64,000 nucleotides of DNA from Microbispora corallina (GCF_016863035.1 NZ_BOOC01000035.1:61328-125327), one strand, 5' to 3'. Counted from the stretch's first letter, positions 8,827-17,655 are shown. Notes: a model not told the origin generated them from the letters alone. Numbers and translations: made by a program.

Positions 8827-9479
8827 AGCAGACCTCGCTCGGTCAGCGTCCGCACATCGGGGTGGTCGAGGTCTTCCAGCTTGTGGCCGATCGTCGAGAC
8901 GAAGACCCTGCCCTTCCCCCATTGGCGGGTCCAGACGGCGGGGCAGGTCACCTCCTCGCGCCAGGGAGTCTCGTCACCCACGCCGAACGTGGTCGTGGCG
9001 AGCACGTCGTTCAACTCGTCGGTGAGCACCCAGTACTGCTCGGTGTTCAGCTCCCATCGGTCCAGGCCCTCGACGATCTGGTGCCCGCGCCTCTCCGGCA
9101 CGACGGCCACCTCGTGCTCGACGAAGCCACCGGGGTGCGCGGCCCACTGCCCGCCCGTGAGATGGAGATAGTCGGGCGAGCCGCGGTAGGAGTCGCAGAT
9201 GCCACCGTGCCAGCCGGCGAGACCGGTGCCGTTGGCGACCGCGGCGGACAGCCCGAGCACCTGTTCGTCGGTGGCGAGGCCCTGGGTGTAGCACTGCACG
9301 ACGAGGTCGGTCGCGGCGAGTTTCTCGGCGTCGGCGTACACCTCGGGGCTCTCCTGCACCTCGACGGCGTAGCCATGCTCCTTGAGGAACGGGATGAACC
9401 TCTCCGTCGCCTCGACCGGGCTGTGCCCCTCCCAGCCGCCCCGGACGACCAGGGCTCTGCGGGTACGCCCACTGTCCAT
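8811..9479 (-). CDS. ThuA-like (trehalose utilisation) domain protein
   Basis: The 222-residue protein has the glutamine-amidotransferase-like ThuA fold: VVRGGWEGHSPVEATERF at the start, LAGWHGGICDSYRGSPDY in the middle, and VFVSTIGHKLEDLDHPDVR near the end. It lacks a catalytic Cys triad, as ThuA proteins do. ATG 9479 follows GAGGAG at a good distance; upstream in-frame ATG codons would read through the operator. It is the first gene of the minus-strand operon, and the LacI-type site at 9519-9530 lies about 40 bases upstream. ThuA-like proteins accompany 3-keto-sugar metabolism, but the activity here is unknown. Confidence 0.85.
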   Translation of the reverse strand: MDSGRTRRALVVRGGWEGHSPVEATERFIPFLKEHGYAVEVQESPEVYADAEKLAATDLVVQCYTQGLATDEQVLGLSAAVANGTGLAGWHGGICDSYRGSPDYLHLTGGQWAAHPGGFVEHEVAVVPERRGHQIVEGLDRWELNTEQYWVLTDELNDVLATTTFGVGDETPWREEVTCPAVWTRQWGKGRVFVSTIGHKLEDLDHPDVRTLTERGLLWASR

Positions 9480-9518
9480 GCTTCTCCTCGGTGTAAGGGT
9501 CCCGCTTCGGAACTTTAG

Positions 9519-9530
9519 CCAATCGATTTG
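9519..9530. promoter_or_regulatory. LacI-type operator, copy 2, before the sugar operon
   Basis: CCAATCGATTTG has the central palindrome AATCGATT and matches the site in front of the LacI-type gene (CAAATCGTTTTG at 471-482). It lies 40 bases upstream of the first gene of the minus-strand operon. This is the best physical link between the repressor and the operon. Confidence 0.6.
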
Positions 9531-9849
9531 CAAACCGCCAGGGATCTGCCTGGCGACCTCGCTGTCCTGCTGGAACTCACAGAACCAGGCATCCGGCACC
9601 AGTACGAAGAACACACCGACGGACGGCGGCGTGACGCATGTCACACCTGGGCGATTCCTGCCCCAGCGCCGAGGATCAGCCGAACAAGCTCCAACGCGAG
9701 AAAGGCATCGGACCGCACGCTCGTCGCCTCGGCCTCGCGAACCGCCTCCCTCAGCGGGCAGGGACCAGAATCGGACGGCGCGGTCACGGGCGACATCCCG
9801 AATATTCCGTTCACATCGATCAGCTCACGTCGTCCGGCAGACTGTCGGC
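9531..9849. other. Intergenic stretch without a convincing gene
   Basis: This 319-base stretch separates the operon promoter from the next plus-strand gene. An open plus-strand frame runs through it but shows no family motif and no ribosome site. I see only the promoter side of both flanking genes. Confidence 0.5.
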
Positions 9850-10461
9850 ATGGGCGAGGACGAGAATGTGCCTGCGGACGTCGAGGCCCTCCTTCTCGAT
9901 CGGGACACGCAGATCCGCGCCTCCGGGGACGAGTTGGCATGCCGCCAGGGCGCCTGGGCTGGTGGGGCGGAGGCCGCGGAGGGCCATCTGCGCCGCGTGG
10001 TCGCCGATCTGAATCGAGTTCCCGAACTGGTCGTTGAGCACGCGGAGTTCGGACACTACGGCTCCGGCTACGCGTCATTCGTCGACGTCTTCCTGACACG
10101 GCGAGATGGATCCGCCCGTCGCGTCGCTTCAGACGGCTATACGACGGTTGAAGGATTGTCAGTGGCGTTGTGCCGCCTCGCCCCGATCGCATGCATCCTG
10201 TCTCCTGGCGAGCGCTCCCATCACCCCGCCGGTCGCGGGTACCACTCCCTGCCAACGCTCGATGCCGTCACCGAAATGGTGATCCCCAGAGGGGAGGAAG
10301 GCTGCGAACAGATCTCCCGGGTCCTGGATCGACACGGCATCACTCTCGTCGGCCCTCGCCTCCTCAGCCGACCGGCCTTGCCACACCTGAAGATCGATAC
10401 GAACCTCGGTGACGGGCCGCGCTATTCGATCTTTGATGTCTGGTTCCACTGGATGGATTGA
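9850..10461 (+). CDS. Hypothetical protein (about 203 residues)
   Basis: ATG 9850 opens a frame with actinomycete-like codon use. The product is soluble, with no signal peptide or membrane segment. Recognisable stretches are LDRDTQIRASGDELACRQGA, LVVEHAEFGHYGSGYASFVD and IFDVWFHWMD at the C-terminus. I do not recognise a domain. It resembles uncharacterised proteins seen in Streptosporangiales genomes, but that is from memory only. It lies alone between the sugar operon and the amidohydrolase. Confidence 0.6.
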   Translation: MGEDENVPADVEALLLDRDTQIRASGDELACRQGAWAGGAEAAEGHLRRVVADLNRVPELVVEHAEFGHYGSGYASFVDVFLTRRDGSARRVASDGYTTVEGLSVALCRLAPIACILSPGERSHHPAGRGYHSLPTLDAVTEMVIPRGEEGCEQISRVLDRHGITLVGPRLLSRPALPHLKIDTNLGDGPRYSIFDVWFHWMD

Positions 10462-10637
10462 TGGCGCGACCGATCCATGGAATGCCGGAACGGCAGTCGC
10501 CCAGGCGGAGCGGAAAGCCGACCCAACGAGTAGGCGGACCGGCCTTCTGCGCTGTGTGAAAGTGGTGGGCGGCGAGCCTCGCGATTGAGTAGGCCCGTAC
10601 TCATGCGCGGTCGGGCTCCGGCGCGCACAGTCGTGGC

Positions 10638-11849
10638 ATGAACCTGGCTTCCCCCGATGTGGCTTCGGCCAAGCGATCGATACAGGCCATCCGGGCCGCT
10701 CGCCTGTTCGACGGCGACGAGACCGTGGTCGACGGCGACCCCACGGTGGTCGTCGAAGACGGCCGCATCGTGTCCGTGCGGCACGACGGCGCCGTCCCCT
10801 CCGGCGCCGAGCTGGTCGACCTGGGCGACGCGACGCTGCTGCCCGGGCTGGTCGACGCCCACGTGCATCTCGCGTTCGACGGGAGCGCCGACCCGGTCGG
10901 CGCGCTGGCCGCCCGCGACGACGCCCAGGTCCTCGAAGGTATGCGGGCCGCGGCCCGGACCGCGCTGGCCGCCGGCGTCACCACCGTGCGCGACCTGGGC
11001 GACCGCGGCTATCTCGGGCTGCGGTTACGCGAGGAGTTCGCCCACGACCCCGCGGCGGGCCCGCACCTGCTCACGGCCGGGCCGCCGATCACCGTCACCC
11101 GCGGCCACTGCTGGTACCTCGGCGGCGAGGCCGACGGCGTCGAGGGTGTGCGCGAGGCCGTCCGCGCTCACGCCGAGCGGGGAGTGGACGTCATCAAGAT
11201 CATGGCGAGTGGCGGCGAGCTCACTCCCGGCACCCACTCCCATCTCTCCCAGTACGGACTCGACGAGTTGCGCGCAGCCGTGGCCGAGGCCCACCGGCTG
11301 GGCCTGCCGATAACCGCGCACGCGCACGGCGGACAGGCGGTCGCGGACGCGGTGGAGGCCGGCGTCGACTCCGTCGAGCACTGCTCGTTCTTCACCGAGG
11401 ACGGCGTCGAGGCGATACCGGAGATCATCGAGAGGATAGCCCGCTCTGGAGTGGTCGTCTCGGCGACGCTCGGGGTGATCCCCGGAGGTGCGGTACCGCC
11501 GCGGATCGCCGCCAGGATGGCCGCGTTGACCGACCTGTTCGGGCAGATCAGGAAGGCCGGGGTCACCATCGTCTGCGGCACCGACGCCGGAATCGGCCCG
11601 CCGAAGCCGCACGACGTGCTGCCGCACGCGGTCGGCATGCTGGTCCGGATGCTCGGCTGGCCCCCGGCGGACGCCCTGCGGGCGGTCACCTCGCTCCCTG
11701 CCCGGCTGTGCCGCGTCGACCACCGCAAGGGACGCCTCGCGCCCGGCATGGACGCCGACATCCTCGCGGTGGCCGGCGACCCCCTGGCCGACCCGGCCGC
11801 GCTGCTCGACGTGCGGGCGGTGTTCCGGCTCGGTCACCGCGTCCGCTGA
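10638..11849 (+). CDS. Metal-dependent amidohydrolase (imidazolonepropionase/prolidase-like)
   Basis: This 403-residue protein has a complete amidohydrolase-superfamily metal site: HVHL after PGLVDA, a probable carboxylated lysine in VDVIKIMASGG, His in ITAHAHGG, His in VDSVEHCSF, and the final Asp in CGTDAGIG. The N- and C-terminal parts form the usual beta-sandwich (ARLFDGDE; GRLAPGMDADIL). Relatives hydrolyse dipeptides, lactams or Xaa-Pro amides, so the substrate cannot be fixed. There is no signal peptide. It stands alone, with unrelated genes on either side. Confidence 0.88.
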   Translation: MNLASPDVASAKRSIQAIRAARLFDGDETVVDGDPTVVVEDGRIVSVRHDGAVPSGAELVDLGDATLLPGLVDAHVHLAFDGSADPVGALAARDDAQVLEGMRAAARTALAAGVTTVRDLGDRGYLGLRLREEFAHDPAAGPHLLTAGPPITVTRGHCWYLGGEADGVEGVREAVRAHAERGVDVIKIMASGGELTPGTHSHLSQYGLDELRAAVAEAHRLGLPITAHAHGGQAVADAVEAGVDSVEHCSFFTEDGVEAIPEIIERIARSGVVVSATLGVIPGGAVPPRIAARMAALTDLFGQIRKAGVTIVCGTDAGIGPPKPHDVLPHAVGMLVRMLGWPPADALRAVTSLPARLCRVDHRKGRLAPGMDADILAVAGDPLADPAALLDVRAVFRLGHRVR

Positions 11850-12242
11850 GGCTCCAGCAGCGCGGCGAGCGAGGTCGTCTGATTCGGAAGCTCGCGCCCA
11901 ACCGCCTGTCCATCCCCTCTGCCGTCGAGCCCTATGGAGTACCTAGGAGCCAGAAGTCCAAGCGGACGGCGCCGATGCCGCAGGGGACGTGCGGCGAGGA
12001 GTTCTGCGGCGACGGAGACCGTGAGACCGACTGGTCAGACCTGCCCGGTCCCGCAGCCGGTCGCGTCCCCGTGTCGATCGCGGTGCGCCGGTTGTAGTCA
12101 TATGACTGACGCCATGGAGGACCGGGGACGTCCAGACTTACGCAAGGGGCGAACACGACACCCACGGCCGGAGGTCCCGCCATCCGACGTCGGTGAAGCC
12201 ACGCCTCCTGTCCCACCTTCATCGCGAACTGGAATCGTCAGC
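11850..12242. other. Intergenic stretch with a palindromic operator-like site
   Basis: No gene is supported in these 393 bases. Several short frames exist but none has a family motif or ribosome site. The only clear structure is the perfect palindrome at 12096-12107. Confidence 0.5.
12096..12107. promoter_or_regulatory. Perfect 12-base palindrome, operator-like
   Basis: AGTCATATGACT is a perfect palindrome in an AT-richer pocket. It lies 136 bases before the broken FMN reductase, upstream of the alpha/beta hydrolase. It looks like a binding site for a TetR- or MarR-family dimer. No such regulator gene is adjacent. Confidence 0.4.
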
Positions 12243-12406
12243 ATGCTCAAGGTCGCCGTCATCCTCGGCAGTACCCGTCCCACCGGGGTGGGCGCCATCA
12301 TCGCCAACCGGGCCCGGGAGATCTCTGCCCGGCGGCGCTCCACACCGTCTTCGACCAGGTGATCGCCTCGGGTACGGCCCTGAAGGCCGTGCCCGGCGAG
12401 GCCTGA
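12243..12406 (+). pseudogene. NADPH-dependent FMN reductase, internally deleted
   Basis: The first 26 codons read MLKVAVILGSTRPTGVGAII, the flavodoxin-like phosphate-binding loop of NADPH-dependent FMN reductases. The frame then changes and the last codons read AALHTVFDQVIASGTALKAV, the usual C-terminus of the same family, ending at a TGA at 12404-12406. About 120 residues of the middle are gone. The total length (164 bases) is not a multiple of three. Both ends belong to one family, so a deletion is more likely than two unrelated fragments. Confidence 0.7.
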
Positions 12407-12628
12407 GCCGGTGAAACCCGCCCGTGGGCCGTCGGCCCGGCCGCGGGGCCACACCTCGATCAGGTAGCGGCCCTAGGTCACGCCCGCGTTTGCGCGGGCC
12501 GCCCGTTCTGCCGGTGGTGCGTCGAGAGCGCCTTTCCGCCGCCTGCCGGGCACGGCACATTGATCGGCCACTCCGGATCGATGAATCCGATCCGCGTCCA
12601 CATTTCCCTGATTCTTTCGGAGGTTTCG

Positions 12629-13324
12629 TTGTCCCTGCCCTCGCTCGTCCTTGTTCCGGGTGCCTGGCACAAGCCGGAGCACCTGACCCTTCTGATCGAC
12701 GAACTGCGCGGTGTCGACGTTCACTCCGTCGCGTTGAGCAGCAGCGGTGACAATCCGGCAGACCTGGGTGACATGTACCGGGATGCGGCGCTCATCCGGG
12801 AGACCGTCGATGCGATCGACGGTCCCGTCGTCGTCCTGGCCCACTCGTACGGCGGGATCCCGGCCAGCCAGGGCCTCGTCGGCGCCGGCAACGTGCAACG
12901 CATCGTCTACCTCGCCGCGTTCCAGCTCGACGCCGGCGAGTCGCTGTTGTCCAGTGTGGGCGGAGTTCCGGCGGAGTGGTGGAAGATCCACCCCGACGCC
13001 GGCGCCGGGGAGTACATGGAGGCGAACAACCCGGTGGAGGTGTTCTACGGGGACGTAGAGCCCGAGATCGGCCGACAGGCCGCGGCCCGGCTGGGGTTCC
13101 AGTCGTCCGTCTCGACGTCCCAGGTGCAGACCCAGGCCGCGTGGAGCTCCATTCCCAGCACCTACGTCGTCTGCGAGGCCGACAACGCCCTCCCGCCCTT
13201 CGCGCAGGAGCTCTTCGCCAAGCGGGCCGGCCGGGTCGTACGGATGGCCACGTCCCACTCCCCCTTCCTGTCCCAGCCGGCGGAACTCGCACGGCTCGTC
13301 AGGGACGAGCTCGCCGCCGCGTAA
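12629..13324 (+). CDS. Alpha/beta hydrolase (esterase EstC/hydroxynitrile-lyase-like)
   Basis: The 231-residue protein starts at TTG 12629, six bases after CGGAGG; a longer in-frame start at 12560 lacks a ribosome site. LVLVPGAWHKPEHLTLLID gives the oxyanion-hole region, VVLAHSYGGIPA the nucleophile elbow (Ser), and ATSHSPFLSQPAEL the catalytic His near the C-terminus. The family hydrolyses small esters or amides or cleaves cyanohydrins; the substrate is unknown. There is no signal peptide. Confidence 0.85.
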   Translation: MSLPSLVLVPGAWHKPEHLTLLIDELRGVDVHSVALSSSGDNPADLGDMYRDAALIRETVDAIDGPVVVLAHSYGGIPASQGLVGAGNVQRIVYLAAFQLDAGESLLSSVGGVPAEWWKIHPDAGAGEYMEANNPVEVFYGDVEPEIGRQAAARLGFQSSVSTSQVQTQAAWSSIPSTYVVCEADNALPPFAQELFAKRAGRVVRMATSHSPFLSQPAELARLVRDELAAA

Positions 13325-13453
13325 GAGGCCGATGTGGGCACGGCGCTGTACGAGGGGGGCCGCCCGCCCCGCCCACCGGCGCGCCGGGGGTGCTCCACCG
13401 GTGGGAGATAGACTTCACGCTGGTCGGAGTGGCCGTAACCGACGTGACGAAGC

Positions 13454-16234
13454 ATGACGGGGATGACGACAGACATCGTCGGCAGAGATGCCGCGCTCGC
13501 CGTGATCGACGGGTTTCGCCGACGGGCCCGTGAATCCGGGCATTCGCTGGTCGTCGTCGGCGAACCGGGCCTCGGGAAGACCACCCTGCTTCAGCGTGCG
13601 GCCGGGCTGTGGCGGCAGGAGGGCGGCCGTGTCCTGTCAGCCGCCGCGGTCGAGTTCGAAGCCGACATCGGCTTCGCAGCTTTGCGGCAGATCGTGCGGC
13701 CGGTCATCGACTCGATCCCGGCTCTCGACCGTAGGGAGGCCACCCTCCTCGGGGCCCTGTTCGATCCGGAGACCTCGGTAGCCCTGGATCGGTTGTCGGT
13801 TGCCGAAGCACTGCGCGACCTGCTGCACGCCGCGGCGCACGACTCGCCGGTTCTCGTCATGGTCGACGACCTGCAGTGGCTGGACCGGTCGAGCGCCGCG
13901 GTGCTCATGCTGCTGGCCCGGCGCCTCACCGGAACGCGCGTCGGCTTCCTCGGCTCGATGCGGCCGGAGGCCGAGGGCTTCTTCGAACGGGCGCGGCTGG
14001 CCGAATGCGTGCTGCCGCCGCTCGACGGCCGATCGGCGGCGGAGATCCTGACGGCTCACCACCCCGAGTTGACGCCCACGATGCGCCGGAGGGTGCTGGC
14101 CGCCGCGGCGGGAAATCCGCTGGCCCTCGTCGAACTGCCGTTGACGCTCACCGACCACGGCCACGAGGCCGCGGCGGCCGACCTGTCCGGCGTGCCGCTG
14201 AACCGGCGACTCCAGGAGGCGTTCTTTTCCCGGATCCGGAGCCTGCCGGCTGCCACGCGACGGTCGTTGCTCCTCGCCGCCCTGGAGGCGACGGGCAGTC
14301 TGCGCGTCCTGGAGGCCGCGTCGGACGGGCAACTCCTGGAGACGCTGGCGACCGCGGAACGCGCCGGGCTGATCGGCGTCACCGACCACGGCACGCCGGT
14401 CGTGTTCTCGCATCCGCTGACGCGGGCGGCCGTGGTCAACGCCTCCACGGCCGCCGAGCGCCGCCACGTCCACCGCCGGCTGGCCGAGGCGCTCCACGAC
14501 GACCCGGACCGCCGGGCCTGGCATCTCGCGCACGGCAGCTCCGGGCCCGACGAGCGAGCGGCGTCCGCGCTGGAGGAGGCGGGCTACCGGCTGGTCGGCC
14601 GGGGCGACATCGTCGGCGCGGTCACCGCCCTCACGAAAGCCTCGACGTTCAGCCCGGCCGGCTCGGAGCGCGCCCGGCGCCTGGCCATCGCGGCGTACGT
14701 CGGTGCCCGCCTCGCCGGTGGCATCGCGTCGGCCGGCGACGCGCTGCGCCAGGTCCGTCAACTCGACGCCGCCCATACCGGCTCCCTGGACATGGCGGTC
14801 GCCACGTCGTTCGTCATCCTCAACGCGGACGGCGACGTCGACGCCGCGCACCGTGTCCTGGCAGGTGCCCTGAACGCGGTGAAGGAGGAGTCGCAGTCGA
14901 TCTTCCAGATCAGGGCGGCCCTGCTCACCCTGCTGTACGTCTGCTTCTTCGGCGGCCGCGAGGAGCTCTGGCCGGTCTTCGACGCACTGGCGTCGCGCCT
15001 GAAAAGCCCGGAGATCGACATCGTCGTCCTGATGCGGCACACCCACTCGGATCCCGCGAACGCCGGTGACGCGGCCTACCGGCAGCTCGACCGGCTCGTC
15101 GCGAGGCTCGACCGGGTCGAGGACCCCGACGAGATCGTCCTGACCGCGCTCGCCGCCTCATGGGTGGACCGGCTGCCCGGCTGCCGCACCGCCCTGCACC
15201 GTGCGCTGGAGCGAGGACGCGCGGCGGACGACATGAACGTCATGACGCAGGCGCTGGTGCTGCTGGCGCTCGACTCCTACTTCATGGGCCACTGGCAGGA
15301 CAGCGAACGATACCTAGCCGAGGCACTCTCCTTCAGCAACGAACACGGGCTGCGGCTCTCGAGCTGGGCCACGGATCACTGGGTCGCCACCCTCGCCGCC
15401 GTACGAGGTGACGAGGAGACGGCGCGGCGCATCACCGACGAGCTGATCCACTGGGCCGTCCCCAGGGGCGCGACCGTGGTGAGTCACCTCTGCCACTACA
15501 CCGGAACGCTGCTGGCGCTGGGCCGCCAGGACTACGAGGCCGCGTACCGGGAGGCGACGTCGATCAGCCCCGCCGGCACCATCCCGCCGTGCCGTTCGGT
15601 GGCTGTCTGGACGGTGCTCGACGTCGTCGAAGCCGCGGTCCGGACCAACCGGCACGCGGAGGCCCGGGCCCACGTGGCGGCGGCCCGTGCCGCACGGCTG
15701 GAAACGATCTCCGGCCGGCTCCGCATGCTGGTCACGGCCGCCGAGGCGCTCGCCTCCGCCGGGGACACCGCGACGAGCCTGTTCGAACAGGCTCTGGCGA
15801 CACCGGGGGCGGACCGGTGGCCCTTCGAGCAGGCCCGCATCGAGCTCCTGTTCGGCCGGCACCTCAGGAGAGCCCGGTCGCCGCGCGCCGCACGGGAACA
15901 CCTCGCCCGGGCCTGCGAGACATTCGAGCGCCTCGGTGCCAGGAAGTGGGCGGAGAACGCCGGTCAGGAGCTCAGGGCAGCCGGCCGGCCAACCGGTCCC
16001 CGGCTGGAGCACGAGGGGTTGACCGGACGGGAACACCTCATCGCCCAGATGGCCGCCACAGGCATGACCAACAAGGAGATCGGGGAGGAGCTGTTCCTCT
16101 CCGCGCGGACCGTCGGCGCCCACCTCTACCGCATCTTTCCCAAGCTGGGCATCACCTCACGAGCCGGCCTCAGGGACGCGCTCACCCTCCTGGACAACGG
16201 CGGCCTGCCCGGCGGACAGCCGCGGAAGCGCTGA
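13454..16234 (+). CDS. LAL-type LuxR-family transcriptional regulator
   Basis: The 926-residue protein has the LAL layout. An N-terminal AAA/STAND ATPase carries Walker A VGEPGLGKTTLLQ (about residues 35-47) and Walker B VLVMVDDLQWLDRS (about 133-146). A long helical TPR-like middle follows, and a C-terminal LuxR HTH reads GMTNKEIGEELFLSARTVGA and HLYRIFPKLGITSRAGL. The HTH begins with LTGREHLIAQMA rather than the common LTxRExEV. A second ATG nine bases downstream could be the true start. LAL proteins are activators of catabolic or antibiotic genes. The nearest same-strand gene is the alpha/beta hydrolase upstream. Confidence 0.9.
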   Translation: MTGMTTDIVGRDAALAVIDGFRRRARESGHSLVVVGEPGLGKTTLLQRAAGLWRQEGGRVLSAAAVEFEADIGFAALRQIVRPVIDSIPALDRREATLLGALFDPETSVALDRLSVAEALRDLLHAAAHDSPVLVMVDDLQWLDRSSAAVLMLLARRLTGTRVGFLGSMRPEAEGFFERARLAECVLPPLDGRSAAEILTAHHPELTPTMRRRVLAAAAGNPLALVELPLTLTDHGHEAAAADLSGVPLNRRLQEAFFSRIRSLPAATRRSLLLAALEATGSLRVLEAASDGQLLETLATAERAGLIGVTDHGTPVVFSHPLTRAAVVNASTAAERRHVHRRLAEALHDDPDRRAWHLAHGSSGPDERAASALEEAGYRLVGRGDIVGAVTALTKASTFSPAGSERARRLAIAAYVGARLAGGIASAGDALRQVRQLDAAHTGSLDMAVATSFVILNADGDVDAAHRVLAGALNAVKEESQSIFQIRAALLTLLYVCFFGGREELWPVFDALASRLKSPEIDIVVLMRHTHSDPANAGDAAYRQLDRLVARLDRVEDPDEIVLTALAASWVDRLPGCRTALHRALERGRAADDMNVMTQALVLLALDSYFMGHWQDSERYLAEALSFSNEHGLRLSSWATDHWVATLAAVRGDEETARRITDELIHWAVPRGATVVSHLCHYTGTLLALGRQDYEAAYREATSISPAGTIPPCRSVAVWTVLDVVEAAVRTNRHAEARAHVAAARAARLETISGRLRMLVTAAEALASAGDTATSLFEQALATPGADRWPFEQARIELLFGRHLRRARSPRAAREHLARACETFERLGARKWAENAGQELRAAGRPTGPRLEHEGLTGREHLIAQMAATGMTNKEIGEELFLSARTVGAHLYRIFPKLGITSRAGLRDALTLLDNGGLPGGQPRKR

Positions 16235-16295
16235 CCCTTCTGCCACGGCCGGCCGAGTCGGTGGCGACCACGCGCTGCAAAGGGTAAACCGTCCA

Positions 16296-16313
16296 GATAC
16301 CCCCTTGGGTATC
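16296..16313. promoter_or_regulatory. CsoR-type copper operator, copy 1
   Basis: GATACCCCCTTGGGTATC is a perfect inverted repeat (GATACCC/GGGTATC) around CCTT. This is the G-tract TATACCCC-type box known for CsoR copper sensors in actinomycetes. It precedes the DUF2231 relic and is followed 33 bases later by a BlaI-like site. A second copy is at 23041-23060. Confidence 0.7.
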
Positions 16314-16346
16314 TTCTCAGCAACCGCTCGTTTTGGCGAAACAGGA

Positions 16347-16361
16347 ACTACAACCAGTAGT
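16347..16361. promoter_or_regulatory. BlaI-like operator
   Basis: ACTAC-N5-GTAGT is an inverted repeat. It belongs to the CTAC/GTAG site family found next to the three BlaI-type genes of this window. It lies just downstream of the CsoR-type box, so the promoter appears doubly controlled. Confidence 0.5.
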
Positions 16362-16451
16362 AGTCGGTGTGGCGACATGCCCAGGAGCCGACCGTGATCA
16401 CGCCCTTAAGCGCTGTGCGAGGACGGCGGACCCAACCAGCAGGAGGCCACG

Positions 16452-16653
16452 ATGTTCGACAAGATCCTTGGACTACCCGTTCACCCGCTGATCGTCCATG
16501 CGCCGGTGGTCCTCATCCCGCTCGCAGGAGCGACAGGCCTTGGCACAGTGGGCAGTGGTTGTGCTTGCCGTGGCGCTCGCACTCATCGCCGCAGGCCTTA
16601 CAGACCTGAACGCAGGCTTCGAGGTTCGTCGGGGTGATGTTCGATGTTTATGA
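16452..16653 (+). pseudogene. DUF2231-type membrane protein, internally deleted
   Basis: The frame from ATG 16452 reads MFDKILGLPVHPLIVHAPVV and IPLAGA, the conserved start of DUF2231 membrane proteins. It then loses the family pattern. A second frame carries on with WAVVVLAVALALIAAGLTDL, a membrane helix, and ends at the TGA at 16651-16653. The whole is about 66 codons, against roughly 150-170 for intact relatives. Copper- and BlaI-type operators still sit upstream. The end overlaps the stop of the convergent DUF2218 gene. Confidence 0.6.
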
Positions 16654-17280
16654 GTGGTCGGCCCTCTTGATGCTCCTGCGGCGCCGAAGTCCGATGCGGG
16701 CCCACGCGACCAGCGCGATCTTCATCACAACGAGCGCGAGGACGATGGTGACGGCAGCGCCGGTCCATAGCGACTCTGCCACGACTGTGCCGGCCACGCC
16801 GACGTGCAGAGCGATGACCACGACGACGGCCAGGGCGAGGAGGACGCTCTGGAGCTTCGATCGCGGGAAGCCACGCTGCTGAGTCGGGGTCAGTGCGCCG
16901 GCGGGTCGAAAGGGGTCGGCCTCAGACGTTTCCGGCCGCTCCCAGGTGACCGTCATCGGGTCGCGGCGGCTGAACCGCTCGAAGTCGCGCGTGACGACGT
17001 CGCGAATCTGAACCAGACCGTCCTCGTCGGCCGCCTCGATGCGCAGCATGACGGTGCCGGGATCCGCGACCAGCGTGCACTGCCCCCAGGGAGTGAAGGT
17101 GACGGTTCCGCTCGTTTCGGACCACTCGGCCGCCACCCGCACCTCGCTGCGGACCATCGGCCCGTGCAGGTGCATTCGGGAGGTGTGACCGCCGCCGCCC
17201 ATGGCGGCGGCGTGCTTGCAGAACTGGACGAGGTAGCGGCTGGCCCGCTCGGTCCGGATGTGAGCTTGCAGGATCCGCAT
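16648..17280 (-). CDS. DUF2218 protein with C-terminal membrane segments
   Basis: The N-terminal half matches DUF2218: HIRTERASRYLVQFCKHAAA, then EWSETSGTVTFTPWGQCTLV and LRIEAADEDGLVQIRDVVTR. After a linker, two hydrophobic segments follow (LQSVLLALAVVVVIALHVGV and AAVTIVLALVVMKIALVAWA), ending in a basic tail. Many DUF2218 proteins lack the membrane part. The function is unknown, but members often sit beside metal or stress genes. It is divergent from the TetR gene at 17656, with a short frameshifted gene in between. Confidence 0.75.
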   Translation of the reverse strand: MRILQAHIRTERASRYLVQFCKHAAAMGGGGHTSRMHLHGPMVRSEVRVAAEWSETSGTVTFTPWGQCTLVADPGTVMLRIEAADEDGLVQIRDVVTRDFERFSRRDPMTVTWERPETSEADPFRPAGALTPTQQRGFPRSKLQSVLLALAVVVVIALHVGVAGTVVAESLWTGAAVTIVLALVVMKIALVAWARIGLRRRRSIKRADHS

Positions 17281-17345
17281 GGTGTTCCTGTCTGGGAAGG
17301 GCTGGTCTCAGCTGTTGGACTGCTGGGGCGCCGAGCGGGCGAGGA

Positions 17346-17545
17346 TCAGGTCCGGATGAGGGCGATGAGCCAGACCGGGACACCGTCCTCGCCGGAAGCC
17401 TGTCGAGGGTGGTCGCGTCGATCGATGAGATGTGCTGGCCCTCGGAGAAGCAGGCTGTGGCGTCGTCACGCGCGACCACCGCTTGCCGTGCGTGGAAGTA
17501 GGCGATGCGGTCCCGTTCGTTGTCGATGACGTGGACCAGCAGCAT
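17346..17545 (-). pseudogene. Small conserved-looking protein with a frameshift
   Basis: ATG 17545 opens MLLVHVIDNERDRIAYFHAR, QAVVARDDATACFSEGQ and HISSIDATTLD. The frame then degenerates, while a second frame carries QASGEDGVPVWLIALIRT and a TGA at 17346-17348. Joined, they make a coherent protein of about 66 residues. The span of 200 bases is not a multiple of three. It may be a real frameshift, a sequencing error, or two unrelated short frames. It would be co-transcribed with the DUF2218 gene. Confidence 0.4.
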
Positions 17546-17617
17546 GTGGATCCCCGTCCTTCTAGCCGGATGCCCCGCATGGCGCCTCGTGGAGCATCGC
17601 AATTTATCGATACACAT

Positions 17618-17632
17618 TGTCTACGACAGTAG
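17618..17632. promoter_or_regulatory. Operator-like inverted repeat before the TetR gene
   Basis: TGTC-TAC-GACA overlaps CTAC-GACA-GTAG. The site lies 24 bases before the TetR-family start and upstream of the divergent small gene and DUF2218 gene. TetR autoregulation is likely. The second half also resembles the BlaI-like CTAC/GTAG sites. Confidence 0.5.
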
Positions 17633-17655
17633 CAGAGTGAATCGAACGCGACAGG

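Noticed and set aside
7585..9171. Plus-strand open frame of 528 codons
   Set aside because: It is antisense to the nucleoside hydrolase and ThuA-like genes, has no ribosome site and no family motif.
9382..9849. N-terminal extension of the hypothetical protein at 9850
   Set aside because: It would run through the LacI-type operator and the start of the ThuA-like gene; ATG 9850 gives a compact protein.
13637..15046. Minus-strand frame within the LAL regulator
   Set aside because: The plus strand carries a full ATPase-HTH protein; the minus frame shows no motif.
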